Position numbers and translations under genes: made by a program. Below, piece after piece: positions 50,990-58,941 of a stretch of 64,000 nucleotides of DNA (position 1 is the first letter of the stretch; the number at the start of each line of letters is the position of its first letter). Origin of the DNA: Rufibacter sp. XAAS-G3-1 (GTDB lineage Bacteria; Bacteroidota; Bacteroidia; Cytophagales; Hymenobacteraceae); the NCBI RefSeq assembly GCF_013623775.1, contig NZ_JABFAM010000009.1, positions 186,001 through 250,000 on the forward strand. The letters are read 5' to 3'. The notes below the pieces were generated by a model. That model searched no databases and was not told where the DNA came from. It saw only the letters and a list, made by a program, of their open reading frames with translations.

Positions 50990-52294
50990 TTACCCGCGGT
51001 GAAACGGACACTTAGATAATCTGTTCACATCTCCTTCAACCGCCTGGCCAACTCCGCGCACGTTCTGCATGATGAACTTACTTCTGGGGTACGTAGGCAT
51101 ACGCACTAAGCTGTAACTCAAGTCCTGCGGAGGCACCTCGTATTCCATGTATTTTGAGAGAAAGACCATGGAAACTTTCATGGCCTCAATGGTCACCCAC
51201 TCGCCCGCGCACCGGTGCCCCGTGTAATGATCGCCCCCGCCCTGCGGAATGAAATTGTAGGGGCTTTCATCCCAGTCTCTGAAGCGGTACGGGTAAAACT
51301 CATTGGGGTGCTCCCAGATGTTGGGGTCATGCAGGGTGCCGTAGATGTCCAGAAACACCAGCGTGCCTTTCTTGAAGTGGTGGCCTCCCCAATCAAAATC
51401 GTTTTTGACCCGGTTTCCTAAAAACGGCCCAAAAGGGTAATACCTACGCACCTCCTGCACAAACATCTCCACGTAGCCTTCTTCGCCCCCGGCAATCTTA
51501 CGGCGGGCCACCGGGTGTTCATGCAGCGCCACCGCGCCAAACGTGATGTACCAGGCAATGGCGACAATGGGGCGTAGCAGATTGATCAACTCCACGGTCG
51601 CCATTTTAACGTCCAGCAAATCGCCCTCCAGGTCACGGTGCAGGGCGATGACCTGAGCCGGCGAACCCTCCTTCACTGTCAATTTCCCCTTCCGGATTTT
51701 CTTGATGATCTTTCCAATCCATTTCTCGGCCCTGGCCCTGGCTTTTCTTCCGCGCCAGTGCCGGGGCCCCACCGCTCCAAAGGCGTCTACCATGGCGGCA
51801 AAGTCCCTGGCCCGAAGGCGTACCTCCTCTTCTTTCAATGGAACCCCAGTCCAGGCGCAGGCCACGCGGCAAAGCAGGTCTTGGGTTTCCTCAAACAGCA
51901 CCACCTTGTCCATCTGCTCCCAACGGCTAAGGGAAGCCTGCCACTGGTGCGTCATGAGGCGGTTCAGCTTATACAGGCTATCCGGCGTCATCAAAGACAT
52001 GAACATGGCTTTTCGGTGCGCATGTCCTTCCCCGTCCATGGTTTGGATGGCGTCTTTGCCCATGAGGGTTCGCTGGATTCGGTTGGGAATGGCCTGGAAC
52101 CGCATGAACTTCTGGGGGTCATAGAAAATTTTGGTGGCCTCCTCGCCATGCAGACAGATCACGTTCTGAAGCATGATCCTGGTTTTGAAGATGTTGGATT
52201 TGAAACGCTCTACCCTGTTCTGGATAAAAGGGAAACCTTCCAGCAGCAGGCGAATGGTATTGTCAAGAACTTTTTCTTGCGGAACAGTGGACAT
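50990..52294 (-). CDS. CYP152-type cytochrome P450 (fatty-acid peroxygenase)
   Basis: The 434-residue P450 has the heme-binding block FIPQGGGDHYTGHRCAGEWV (Cys about residue 363), closely like P450-BSbeta/SPalpha. The I-helix block LRPIVAIAWYITFGAVALHE carries Arg-Pro in place of the usual acid-alcohol pair; in CYP152 that Arg binds the fatty-acid carboxylate, so hydrogen peroxide is used directly and no reductase is needed. The K-helix ExxR is EVRRYYPFGPFLG. Likely products are alpha- or beta-hydroxy fatty acids or terminal alkenes. It is cytosolic and monocistronic; no redox partner gene is near, in agreement with peroxygenase chemistry. Confidence 0.92.
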   Translation of the reverse strand: MSTVPQEKVLDNTIRLLLEGFPFIQNRVERFKSNIFKTRIMLQNVICLHGEEATKIFYDPQKFMRFQAIPNRIQRTLMGKDAIQTMDGEGHAHRKAMFMSLMTPDSLYKLNRLMTHQWQASLSRWEQMDKVVLFEETQDLLCRVACAWTGVPLKEEEVRLRARDFAAMVDAFGAVGPRHWRGRKARARAEKWIGKIIKKIRKGKLTVKEGSPAQVIALHRDLEGDLLDVKMATVELINLLRPIVAIAWYITFGAVALHEHPVARRKIAGGEEGYVEMFVQEVRRYYPFGPFLGNRVKNDFDWGGHHFKKGTLVFLDIYGTLHDPNIWEHPNEFYPYRFRDWDESPYNFIPQGGGDHYTGHRCAGEWVTIEAMKVSMVFLSKYMEYEVPPQDLSYSLVRMPTYPRSKFIMQNVRGVGQAVEGDVNRLSKCPFHRG

Positions 52295-52725
52295 GACGGT
52301 GCGTAATTTGAATGAACGGATGGTTCTCTAACAGGAGAAAGCCCTAAAACCAGCTTCTGAGAGAAAATGAAACCTCGTTAAAGCGTACGCACCTAAACCC
52401 GGTGTGTTCCTGTTCCGGTGTCTTTGGGCAGAAAATGGGTATAAACCACCACCTTGCCTTGCTAAGATGGCAGTTCATCAAATACTGGAATGAAATAAGA
52501 AAAAGGCAGTTTTAAGAGCTTGAAAAGGTTTTAAGAGCTTGAAAAATTTTGGCTTCGTATCGCAACTGGCAAGAGTAAGGTTCTGCGGATTGGTTTCAGA
52601 GCCTCGTAGCAGCGCTACGAAGACGGGGAAAGCGCGAAGGCAAGTTCTCTCTTTGGCGTTTGCAGCACGAAAGACAAAGCTGAAACAAGCTTTAAGGCTG
52701 ATTTTAGAAAAGCAGGGCCAAAACG
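52295..52725. other. Intergenic region with a structured repeat
   Basis: No gene is supported. TTTTAAGAGCTTGAAAA is repeated at about 52511 and 52530. The 52549-52685 segment is copy 2 of the 140-bp repeat at 26681. A GGCTGATTTTAGAAAAGCAGGGCC palindrome-like element is at 52696-52722, next to the DUF2062 stop. Confidence 0.5.
52549..52685 (+). repeat. 140-bp repeat with tRNA-like beginning, copy 2
   Basis: It shares AACTGGCAAGAGTAAGGT, GGTTTCAGAGCCTCGTAGCA and GTTTGCAGCACGAAAGACAA with 26681-26820. Differences are spread through the loops, suggesting that paired parts are retained. The GGGGCTC stem partner of copy 1 is changed to GGCTTCG here. Confidence 0.6.
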
Positions 52726-53220
52726 CTAGGCCGCCTGCTGCACCGGAAGCACCCGGTGCAGGACTTTGCGGCTAGAGAAATACAGCACAACCCCGAACGG
52801 AATAAAGCACAGCAACCAGGCCATGATGCCCACCAGATTGGCCAGCCAAAGTTGTTGCAGGGCATTCAGCAAGTCGGTTCTGAACATGCTGGTGAGTTTC
52901 ACCAGGGAAAAAGGGATGGGCGTGACCGGGAAAATACGTTGCCCCAGATCTACGAAGGGGACATACAAGGCCAATTGGAACGGCTGCATCAGGTAGCCAA
53001 TGAGAATTGTAAAAGCCACGTTCAACCTCAGCCTGATGGCCCAGAACGTACAAAGAATAGTGGTTAACCCTAGAAAGGGAATCATCCCAAAACCAGCCCC
53101 CAGCGTGATGGTCAGCGCCAGTTGGTGCGGGGTAATGCCCTGCCTAACCAATTCCAGCACTGGCTCCCACAACTTGCGCCGAAGGAAAAGCGTTATTCCG
53201 CCATTTTTAAATAGTAACAC
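52726..53220 (-). CDS. DUF2062 membrane protein
   Basis: The start is set at the GTG complementary to 53218-53220 (MLLFKNGGITLFLRRKLWEP, 164 aa), where homology begins and family length is met. The open frame reaches 53541, but that part is translated repeat DNA. DUF2062 hallmarks are REPxLELVRQGITPHQLALTI-like WEPVLELVRQGITPHQLALT, LGAGFGMIPFLGLTTILCTF and NLVGIMAWLLCFIPFGVVLY. Three membrane segments are visible. DUF2062 proteins are polytopic and often linked to glycosyltransferases or lipid metabolism; the role is unknown here. The start is uncertain. Confidence 0.8.
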   Translation of the reverse strand: MLLFKNGGITLFLRRKLWEPVLELVRQGITPHQLALTITLGAGFGMIPFLGLTTILCTFWAIRLRLNVAFTILIGYLMQPFQLALYVPFVDLGQRIFPVTPIPFSLVKLTSMFRTDLLNALQQLWLANLVGIMAWLLCFIPFGVVLYFSSRKVLHRVLPVQQAA

Positions 53221-53770
53221 GGGTAGTAAATTAAAATCTGCTAAGCGCCAATAGCTCTGCACTGCAGAGGTAACAATAAAAGCTGACGGTGAATCCCTTT
53301 TTCTCAGAATAAACCACTTACCTGCAAGAAACCAGCTTCTTCTTTTAGCCTCTTCCCTGGTAGTGGGGGAATCCCGCTGAGGTGTTTTGGGGCTGTTATT
53401 CGCAAAACAGGCCCCAAACGCGCAGACCTGTAAGATCTCCAAGACCCCTAGGTTTAGAGCCAAAGGCCCAACTGGCGCGCGACCCCGGTCTCGTGACACA
53501 GGAGGAAGCGGGACTCCATACTCGCCGGGAACCACCGGCAAGATAGATTAAAATATTTATCCTGCTACTTAGGTTGGTTTATAGCCTGGTTTTCTAAAGC
53601 AAAGCAATTTCTAGAAAGGTACATATCTTAATACCGGAAACCGCTGGAAGTAACCACATTCACCCCACATTCTTGAAGATTCTTTTTGTACAGCTTTCTC
53701 ATAGACAGGCAACCTACTTGCTAACCCCATTACTATTTGCGAAATATGTTAGTCTTAGGCACTAAACGCG
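53221..53770. other. Intergenic region between DUF2062 and rmuC
   Basis: Frames crossing 53221-53541 come from repeat DNA and are not supported as genes. A palindrome GTTTTGGGGCTGTTATTC is at 53384-53419, and a GGGACTCC/GCCGGGAACCACCGGCAA fragment of the hairpin repeat is at about 53509-53545. Promoter elements for rmuC are near the right end. Confidence 0.5.
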
Positions 53771-53778
53771 TATCTTTA
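53771..53778 (+). promoter_or_regulatory. -7 box for rmuC
   Basis: TATCTTTA fits TAnnTTTG and lies 33 bases before the chosen ATG at 53812. A TTG start at 53737 would lie upstream of it, so the ATG is preferred. Confidence 0.4.
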
Positions 53779-53811
53779 GGTGTTGATTTCGCTGACTTAC
53801 CCTACCCCGTT

Positions 53812-55176
53812 ATGGATATTACGCTTTCGCTGCTCGCCTTTTTAATGGGGGCCATTCTGACCTATTTTCTGGTGCAGGGCAAACTTTCGGCTTTGAAAAG
53901 CACCTTGCAAAACCAGGAGGCTGACAAAATCCTCGCCCTCAAGCAACTGGAGGCGGCTCAGGCCGAAATGCTGAAACTGCAGGAGCAATTGCGCCGGGAA
54001 AGCGGCAAGGTGATGGAACTGCACGCCGAGGTTACCCGCGCCGAGAACGACATTTACCACCTAAAGCAGAAACTCTCTGACGAGCGGGCCGAGTTGTCGC
54101 AGTTGCGCGAGACGTTTATGCAGCAATTCACCCAAGTCTCCAACCAAGTGCTGGTGAACAATGCCGAACACTTCCGGAAAGCGTCGGCCGAAAACCTGGA
54201 GCAGGTGCTTTCCCCGTTGAAGGACCGGATCAAGGAATTTGAGAGCAAGGTAGAGCAGACGTATGAAAAGACGCTGAAAGACAGTGCTTCGCTGAAGGAG
54301 CAGATCACCTACATGGCCAGCCTGAACCAACAGATGAGCCAGGATGCCATCAACCTTACCAAAGCGCTGCGGGGCGAGAAAAAAGCGCAGGGCAACTGGG
54401 GCGAATACCTGCTGGAGAACCTGCTGGAAAAATCTGGCCTGGAGCGCAACGTCCATTACCGCCGCGAGCAAGTGCTGCAACATGATGACGCCAAAGTTTT
54501 CCGCCCAGACGTGATCATTGATCTGCCCGACAACAAACACCTGATTATTGACTCCAAGGTAAGTTTAGTAGCCTATGATGCGTACTGCAACTGCGAAGAC
54601 GAACTTCAGCAGCAGCTGCACCTGAAAAGCCACGTGCAGGCCATCAGGACGCATTTCTCTGATCTAGGCCGAAAAAATTACCAGTACCTGCACGGCATTG
54701 ACTCTCCAGACTTCGTGCTGATGTACATTCCCATTGAACCGGCATTCAACCTGGCCATTCAGCATGACCGTGACCTTTTTCTGGAGGCCCTGGATCGGAA
54801 CATTGTCTTTGTCACGACTTCTACCCTATTGGCTACCCTTCGCACCGTGGCCAGTGTCTGGAAGCAGGAAAGCCAGAAACGCAATGTTTTGCGCATTGCG
54901 GAAGAAAGCGGCAAGCTCTATGACAAGTTCGCCAATTTTCTGGAAGACCTGAAAGATATTGGGGTGAACCTGGAACGCAGCCAACAGAAGTACCATGCCG
55001 CCATGAACAAACTTTCTGAGGGTAATGGAAACCTGCTTAAAAAAGTGGAATTGCTTAAGAAACTGGGGGCCCGCACCAGCAAAACCATGGAAACCCAATG
55101 GCTCCATAATACCCCGGCACTTGCAGCTGGTTTACTGGAAGGCAGACCAGCAGAAGAAGATCTGGAAGAGATTTAA
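53812..55176 (+). CDS. rmuC: DNA recombination protein RmuC
   Basis: With the ATG at 53812 (MDITLSLLAFLMGAILTYFL) the protein has 454 residues, one N-terminal membrane anchor, a long coiled coil (about 25-150; QEADKILALKQLEAAQAEML), and the RmuC domain. The domain includes GEKKAQGNWGEYLLENLLEK, PDVIIDLPDNKHLIIDSKVSL (PD-D-x-K nuclease signature) and DFVLMYIPIEPAFNLAIQ. RmuC limits inversions between short inverted repeats, notable in this repeat-rich genome. It is followed by a strong hairpin. Confidence 0.93.
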   Translation: MDITLSLLAFLMGAILTYFLVQGKLSALKSTLQNQEADKILALKQLEAAQAEMLKLQEQLRRESGKVMELHAEVTRAENDIYHLKQKLSDERAELSQLRETFMQQFTQVSNQVLVNNAEHFRKASAENLEQVLSPLKDRIKEFESKVEQTYEKTLKDSASLKEQITYMASLNQQMSQDAINLTKALRGEKKAQGNWGEYLLENLLEKSGLERNVHYRREQVLQHDDAKVFRPDVIIDLPDNKHLIIDSKVSLVAYDAYCNCEDELQQQLHLKSHVQAIRTHFSDLGRKNYQYLHGIDSPDFVLMYIPIEPAFNLAIQHDRDLFLEALDRNIVFVTTSTLLATLRTVASVWKQESQKRNVLRIAEESGKLYDKFANFLEDLKDIGVNLERSQQKYHAAMNKLSEGNGNLLKKVELLKKLGARTSKTMETQWLHNTPALAAGLLEGRPAEEDLEEI

Positions 55177-55203
55177 TCAGGCTTACCCTCATTGGGGAAC
55201 TCT

Positions 55204-55245
55204 AAAACAAAAGAGGCAGCTATTAATAGCTGCCTCTTTTGTTTT
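55204..55245. terminator. Perfect 42-bp palindromic terminator
   Basis: The 21-base arms AAAACAAAAGAGGCAGCTATT and complement meet without a spacer. It serves the convergent rmuC (+) and GTT-repeat lipoprotein (-) genes. Confidence 0.88.
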
Positions 55246-55258
55246 GAAAATGGTTTTA

Positions 55259-55933
55259 TCAGCCACCTGTCGTACCACCTCCGGTTGTAGTTCCACCACC
55301 GGTAGTTGTACCTCCGCCAGTTGTGGTTCCAGCAGTAGTTCCGGTGGTTGTTCCGCCGCCAGTTGTGGTTCCGGCGGTTGTGCCTGTGGTTCCAGCGGTC
55401 GTACCTGTAGTTCCAGCGGTTGTGCCTGTGGTTCCTGCCGTGGTACCGGTTGTTCCGGCGGTTGTACCTGTGGTTCCCGCAGTCGTACCGGTCGTTGTTC
55501 CTGCAGTAGTTCCGGTCGTTGTTCCTGCAGTAGTTCCGGTCGTTGTTCCTGCCGTGGTACCGGTCGTTGTTCCTGCCGTGGTACCAGTTGTGGTTCCTGC
55601 CGTGGTACCAGTTGTTCCGGTAGTGCCTGTGGTTCCAGTGGTACCCGTAGTTCCGGTAGTTCCAGTGGTACCTGTAGTTCCGGTAGTTCCAGTGGTACCC
55701 GTAGTTCCAGTGGTACCCGTAGTTCCAGTGGTACCCGTAGTTCCGGTTGTTCCGGTAGTGCCTGTTGTTCCAGTAGTTCCAGTAGTTCCAGTAGTGCCTG
55801 TTGTTCCGGTAGTGCCCGTTGTTCCTCCTGGTCCGTATTGTGCATCATCGTCATCGTCACATGATGCTGTTGCAAAAGACAATCCTGCAACTAACATAGG
55901 GGCCATCATGACTGATATCCATTTCTTCTTCAT
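55259..55933 (-). CDS. Gly-Thr-Thr repeat lipoprotein, probably surface-exposed
   Basis: The 224-residue protein begins [20 protein letters not shown] and continues [10 protein letters not shown]. The Cys follows a signal peptide (non-standard lipobox TAS-C), and five Asp after it resemble the acidic lipoprotein export signal that sends Bacteroidota lipoproteins to the cell surface. After YGPG come about 26 GTT triplets, then blocks GTTAGTTT (8-residue period), then GTTAGTT (7), then GTTTGGG. Collagen-type Gly-x-y spacing holds only in the first part. The DNA is a mosaic of 9-, 21- and 24-bp repeats likely to vary in copy number. An equally open frame on the other strand is Val/Pro-only and has no export signal. 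Confidence 0.75.
   Translation of the reverse strand: MKKKWISVMMAPMLVAGLSFATASCDDDDDAQYGPGGTTGTTGTTGTTGTTGTTGTTGTTGTTGTTGTTGTTGTTGTTGTTGTTGTTGTTGTTGTTGTTGTTGTTGTTGTTAGTTTGTTAGTTTGTTAGTTTGTTAGTTTGTTAGTTTGTTAGTTGTTAGTTGTTAGTTGTTAGTTGTTAGTTGTTAGTTTGGGTTTGTTAGTTTGGGTTTGGGTTTGGGTTGG
55262..55830. repeat. Coding tandem repeats (9/21/24-bp units)
   Basis: Codons for Gly-Thr-Thr and Ala-Gly-Thr-Thr are reiterated with synonymous variation (GGTACCACG, GGAACTACA and others). Variants occur in blocks, which suggests slippage plus conversion. Copy number is expected to differ between strains. Confidence 0.85.
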
Positions 55934-55945
55934 AGTCTTTTGAAT

Positions 55946-56880
55946 TAATATTAGGTGGCTAACTAGGTAGGTTATACGAGCCTTAAAATATAAGAATAAA
56001 GTATCTACCCGAAATTAATACGGTATTTTATCCGTATAAATATTTTATACTATATTCATTTAAAACAATGTTTAAGATAAACAATAGGCATCACAGACTT
56101 CTATAAAAAGCTTTATAATATAATACTTGACATATATACAAACATTTAGCTATCAATATTTTAAGAAAAAAGAAATGAGACAAATAGGGGTTGTATAGAA
56201 TAATATTTTATAGAAGGGTATGCTGTAAAAGGCTGCTATGTAATTACTCTATAAGCTGATCACGTGGAACTGATTGCTTAGCAATGCCCAACTATAAGTT
56301 TCTAATAGTTATAACTTTTTATTATATATAGCCTCTAATACCTTAAAGTTATTTTATAAACGGCAAAATTACAGAACGAGAAAACAACAATTAATAAAGC
56401 TTGTTTTCCATCTAACCTAAATAATTACACTTCTTAAATAGCAAACTCATTTTAAAATTAAGCCATTAGAAATATCAATTTTAACAAAATAACTAAGCAA
56501 CCGGACGGAATAACTATATTCCATCCTCTCCTTGTCCTCCAGAAAGGATCTCGGCAGTGAACGGGAATGGTGTTTATTTACGGCTTTTCCAATTCGCCCA
56601 CAAGATCCTTCCAGGAAGACAAAATAGATAGTTTCATTTGTCCATATATTTATGAACCCTTTTAAAGCTTTATGCATATGCTTTTAAGGCAAATCTTCTG
56701 CCGCAAGTGCCTGCTTGTGCCTTCGTTTTCGGGCTGATTTTAGGAAAACAGCCCGAAATCTGGAATTTCCGGTAGACAAAGGCGTAAGCGGACGTTTACG
56801 CCAGGAACAAATTGAAAACGTAAACAGCTTCTTGCTTCCATGGAACTACTTCCTCACAAAAAAATAAATAGAAACAGAAT
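55946..56880. other. AT-rich intergenic region
   Basis: No gene is supported. 55980-56450 is very AT-rich with runs such as TTATATATAGCC. Frames on the minus strand at 56447-56677 have no start context or conserved pattern. At 56697-56810 there is a MITE-end-like CCGCAAGTGCCTGCTTGTGC, a palindrome TTTCGGGCTGATTTT (56727-56758) and a GCGTAAGCGGACGTTTACGC hairpin. Confidence 0.45.
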
Positions 56881-56894
56881 TTATACAGGAGGCA

Positions 56895-56955
56895 ATTACC
56901 TCAAATACAGCTAAGGCACACCCATAGGGTGTGCCTTAGCTGTATTTGAGGTAAT
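56895..56955. terminator. Perfect 29-bp-arm hairpin next to the pirin gene
   Basis: Arms 56895-56923 and 56927-56955 are exact complements around ATA. It lies just before the minus-strand stop at 56961 and can terminate pirin mRNA. Confidence 0.85.
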
Positions 56956-56960
56956 ATCTG

Positions 56961-57677
56961 TTAATAATTGGCTTCTACTCCCGGTAAATCTATCAGAATA
57001 AACGTGCTGTCTGCCGACGCTTTTATCCGGAGGGCATCTATATCTGCCGACCTAACCTGATCGTTTTTCTGAACCTGTATGCCATTCACAAACAGTTCAC
57101 CGGTGGTGACGTAGAGCAACCCTTTCCGGATGGGGAAGGTCTTGAAGTCTATTTCATTCCCTTCTTTTAAATTAGAATAATAGATGGTAGAATTGGAATT
57201 GATGTAAAGTACGTCTTCCAGCACCTTTTGGCCGGTCACCAAAGGAACCAGCTCGTTTTTATGGTCTGTGAAATCAATTGCTTTCTGCTCATAACTTGGG
57301 GCAAGGCCTTTCTTATTGGGAATAAACCAAAGCTGGTACAGGTGCAGTTCTTTGTCTGAGTAGTTGTGCTCAGAATGACTCACGCCCGTGCCGGTGGTCA
57401 TCCGCTGCACCTCTCCGGCCCTAATGACCGTGTTATTCCCCAAGCTATCTTTATGCGTGACCTCCCCTTCCAGCACAATGGTCACAATCTCCATTTCTGA
57501 ATGCGAGTGCTCTGGAAAGCCGCTGTTTGCCTTGATATAATCGTCGTTGAAAACCCGCAAAGGCCCCCACTGCACGTTGTTCATATCATAGTAGTCTGAA
57601 AAGGAAAACAGGAAGTATGAATCTAACCATCCGTGGGAGGCATGGTGTCTGTCTGGGGCAGAAATCACTTTGATCAT
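56961..57677 (-). CDS. Pirin-family protein
   Basis: The 238-residue bicupin starts MIKVISAPDRHHASHGWLDS. The N-terminal cupin has the metal-binding set: GFPEHSHSEMEIVTIVLEGE (two His and a Glu region) and RMTTGTGVSHSEHNYS (His, Glu region). DSYFLFSFSDYYDMNNVQWG is the usual pirin opening. Members include YhhW-type quercetin dioxygenases and regulators; the specific role is not shown. The gene is on its own, between hairpins. Confidence 0.9.
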   Translation of the reverse strand: MIKVISAPDRHHASHGWLDSYFLFSFSDYYDMNNVQWGPLRVFNDDYIKANSGFPEHSHSEMEIVTIVLEGEVTHKDSLGNNTVIRAGEVQRMTTGTGVSHSEHNYSDKELHLYQLWFIPNKKGLAPSYEQKAIDFTDHKNELVPLVTGQKVLEDVLYINSNSTIYYSNLKEGNEIDFKTFPIRKGLLYVTTGELFVNGIQVQKNDQVRSADIDALRIKASADSTFILIDLPGVEANY

Positions 57678-57767
57678 GGGAAAGGGAGTTGATGTTCAAA
57701 GATAAATACGTACCCACGCCGCTGAGGTTTATGCTGGTTTTTCTATATAAAACGTTGCTATATAAAA

Positions 57768-57819
57768 GTTGGGCCGTTTTGGGGCTACTTTCATGAAAGT
57801 AGCCCCAAAACGGCCCAAC
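57768..57819. terminator. Perfect 52-bp palindrome
   Basis: GTTGGGCCGTTTTGGGGCTA then CTTTCA forms a 26-base arm that pairs exactly with its complement. It lies 17 bases past the stop of the S24 repressor (57836, minus) and upstream of pirin. It is the longest example of the GTTTTGGGGCTGTTTT class, though the inner part reads GGGGCTACTTTCATG. Confidence 0.8.
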
Positions 57820-57835
57820 CCTTCCAAGAGTTGAG

Positions 57836-58597
57836 TTAATTGGAAGTCTTCAGTTTCTTCACTTCCTGCTGCAAGTCCAGAACCAGCGAGGTGAGTTTAT
57901 CTAACGAAATCTCAGCCATGGGGAAAGTGGTACTGATGTACGCTTTGGCTTCCCACAACTCCACTATGTCATCTAAGGCCACATCATACGGCTCATAACT
58001 TGGGTTGTCTGAGTGCAGCCGCAGCGCGGTTTGCTTCTGCTGGTGATAGATGCGTTTGAACACAATGCCTTCCTGCAGGCTCACCACAATACAAGGGGTA
58101 CCGTCTTTTATTTCCTGCCACTGCTCTACATAGCGCCCCACTATCACCGTTCCCGAAGGAATGGGCAACATAGAATCACCTTTGATTTCAAACGCCCGGT
58201 AGGTGCCGGGGCTCTGGATCATAGGCAATCTGAATTTAGGGAGTTCCTCCATGAACTCAGGGTCAGAATAGCCGTTGAGGTAACCGGCACTGGCTTTGTA
58301 GGGCACCAGTTCAATATTCTCCCGGTCTTGGTTGTCAACCGTGATAGATAGTACTTTTACGTTAGACTGCCGTTTGGAAGAACCGCTCTTAGATAGGTTG
58401 GGTAACTCTGGATTGATGAGCTCATCTACTGACAGTTGGAACACTTGCGCCATCTTAACCAGAGTAGCCAATTTGGGTTCTGCCCGCCCCTCTTCATAGG
58501 CACCAATCAGTGATCTCTTAATCTCCAGCTTTTCGGCAAGCTGCACTTGGGTCAGATTAAGCTGTTTTCTAAGATATTTTAGATTAGTGCTAAGCAT
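57836..58597 (-). CDS. XRE-family transcriptional repressor with LexA-like S24 domain
   Basis: The 253-residue protein has an XRE helix-turn-helix at residues about 5-60 (LKYLRKQLNLTQVQLAEKLE, IKRSLIGAYEEGRAEP) and a LexA/CI-type S24 peptidase domain at about 95-230: YKASAGYLNGY (self-cleavage Ala-Gly), FEIKGDSMLPIPSGTVIVGR with the Ser nucleophile, and GIVFKRIYH with the Lys. The tail is a coiled coil (LVLDLQQEVKKLKTS). It can repress target genes until RecA-stimulated cleavage. No phage genes adjoin it, so it may be a free-standing stress regulator. It is divergent from the S8 peptidase gene. Confidence 0.9.
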   Translation of the reverse strand: MLSTNLKYLRKQLNLTQVQLAEKLEIKRSLIGAYEEGRAEPKLATLVKMAQVFQLSVDELINPELPNLSKSGSSKRQSNVKVLSITVDNQDRENIELVPYKASAGYLNGYSDPEFMEELPKFRLPMIQSPGTYRAFEIKGDSMLPIPSGTVIVGRYVEQWQEIKDGTPCIVVSLQEGIVFKRIYHQQKQTALRLHSDNPSYEPYDVALDDIVELWEAKAYISTTFPMAEISLDKLTSLVLDLQQEVKKLKTSN

Positions 58598-58826
58598 AGG
58601 AAGGTCTGTAGTTGGTTTTACAGAGTAAAAGTACTAATTCTTTAGCAAACAACTAAAATTTTTGGCAATAGATTTTCCGGTGTTTTTTGATTTTTTTAAA
58701 ATAATTTTTCTCCAGATTCTATGGAAACATTTGGTATACGCTTTGCATAGGCTGTTTTTGCTTCTTAGAACTGTAATATATCAATATATAAGAACTTTAA
58801 TATCAAGATTTTATTTACGGATTTGC
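58598..58826. other. AT-rich divergent promoter region
   Basis: No gene is supported in this stretch between the S24 repressor and the S8 peptidase. An inverted TATATCAATATATA and TATCAAGATTTTA are AT-rich features; a repressor operator is plausible but not defined. Confidence 0.4.
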
Positions 58827-58858
58827 TTGCTTAAAAGTTGTATTATTCAGTACATTTG
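58827..58858 (+). promoter_or_regulatory. Promoter of the S8 peptidase gene
   Basis: TACATTTG (58851-58858) is a perfect TAnnTTTG -7 box, with TTG at 58827-58829 about 21 bases upstream as the -33 element. The ATG is at 58942, leaving a leader of about 75 bases. Confidence 0.6.
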
Positions 58859-58941
58859 TAACGCAATCAGCAATAACTCGCTTATATATGGCTGATTCTT
58901 CATCAACATTCTCATATTTTTTATACTAAACTAAGAAAACT

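Noticed and set aside
53221-53541. N-terminal extension of the DUF2062 protein
   Set aside because: The extension consists of palindrome and hairpin repeat DNA and is not expected in the family; the GTG at 53220 is preferred.
55323-55943. 206-residue Val/Pro open frame on the plus strand
   Set aside because: It is the antisense of GTT codons, has no export signal or domain, and opens only because of the repeat.
56447-56677. Minus-strand 76-residue frame
   Set aside because: No start context, no domain and AT-rich background; nothing supports translation.
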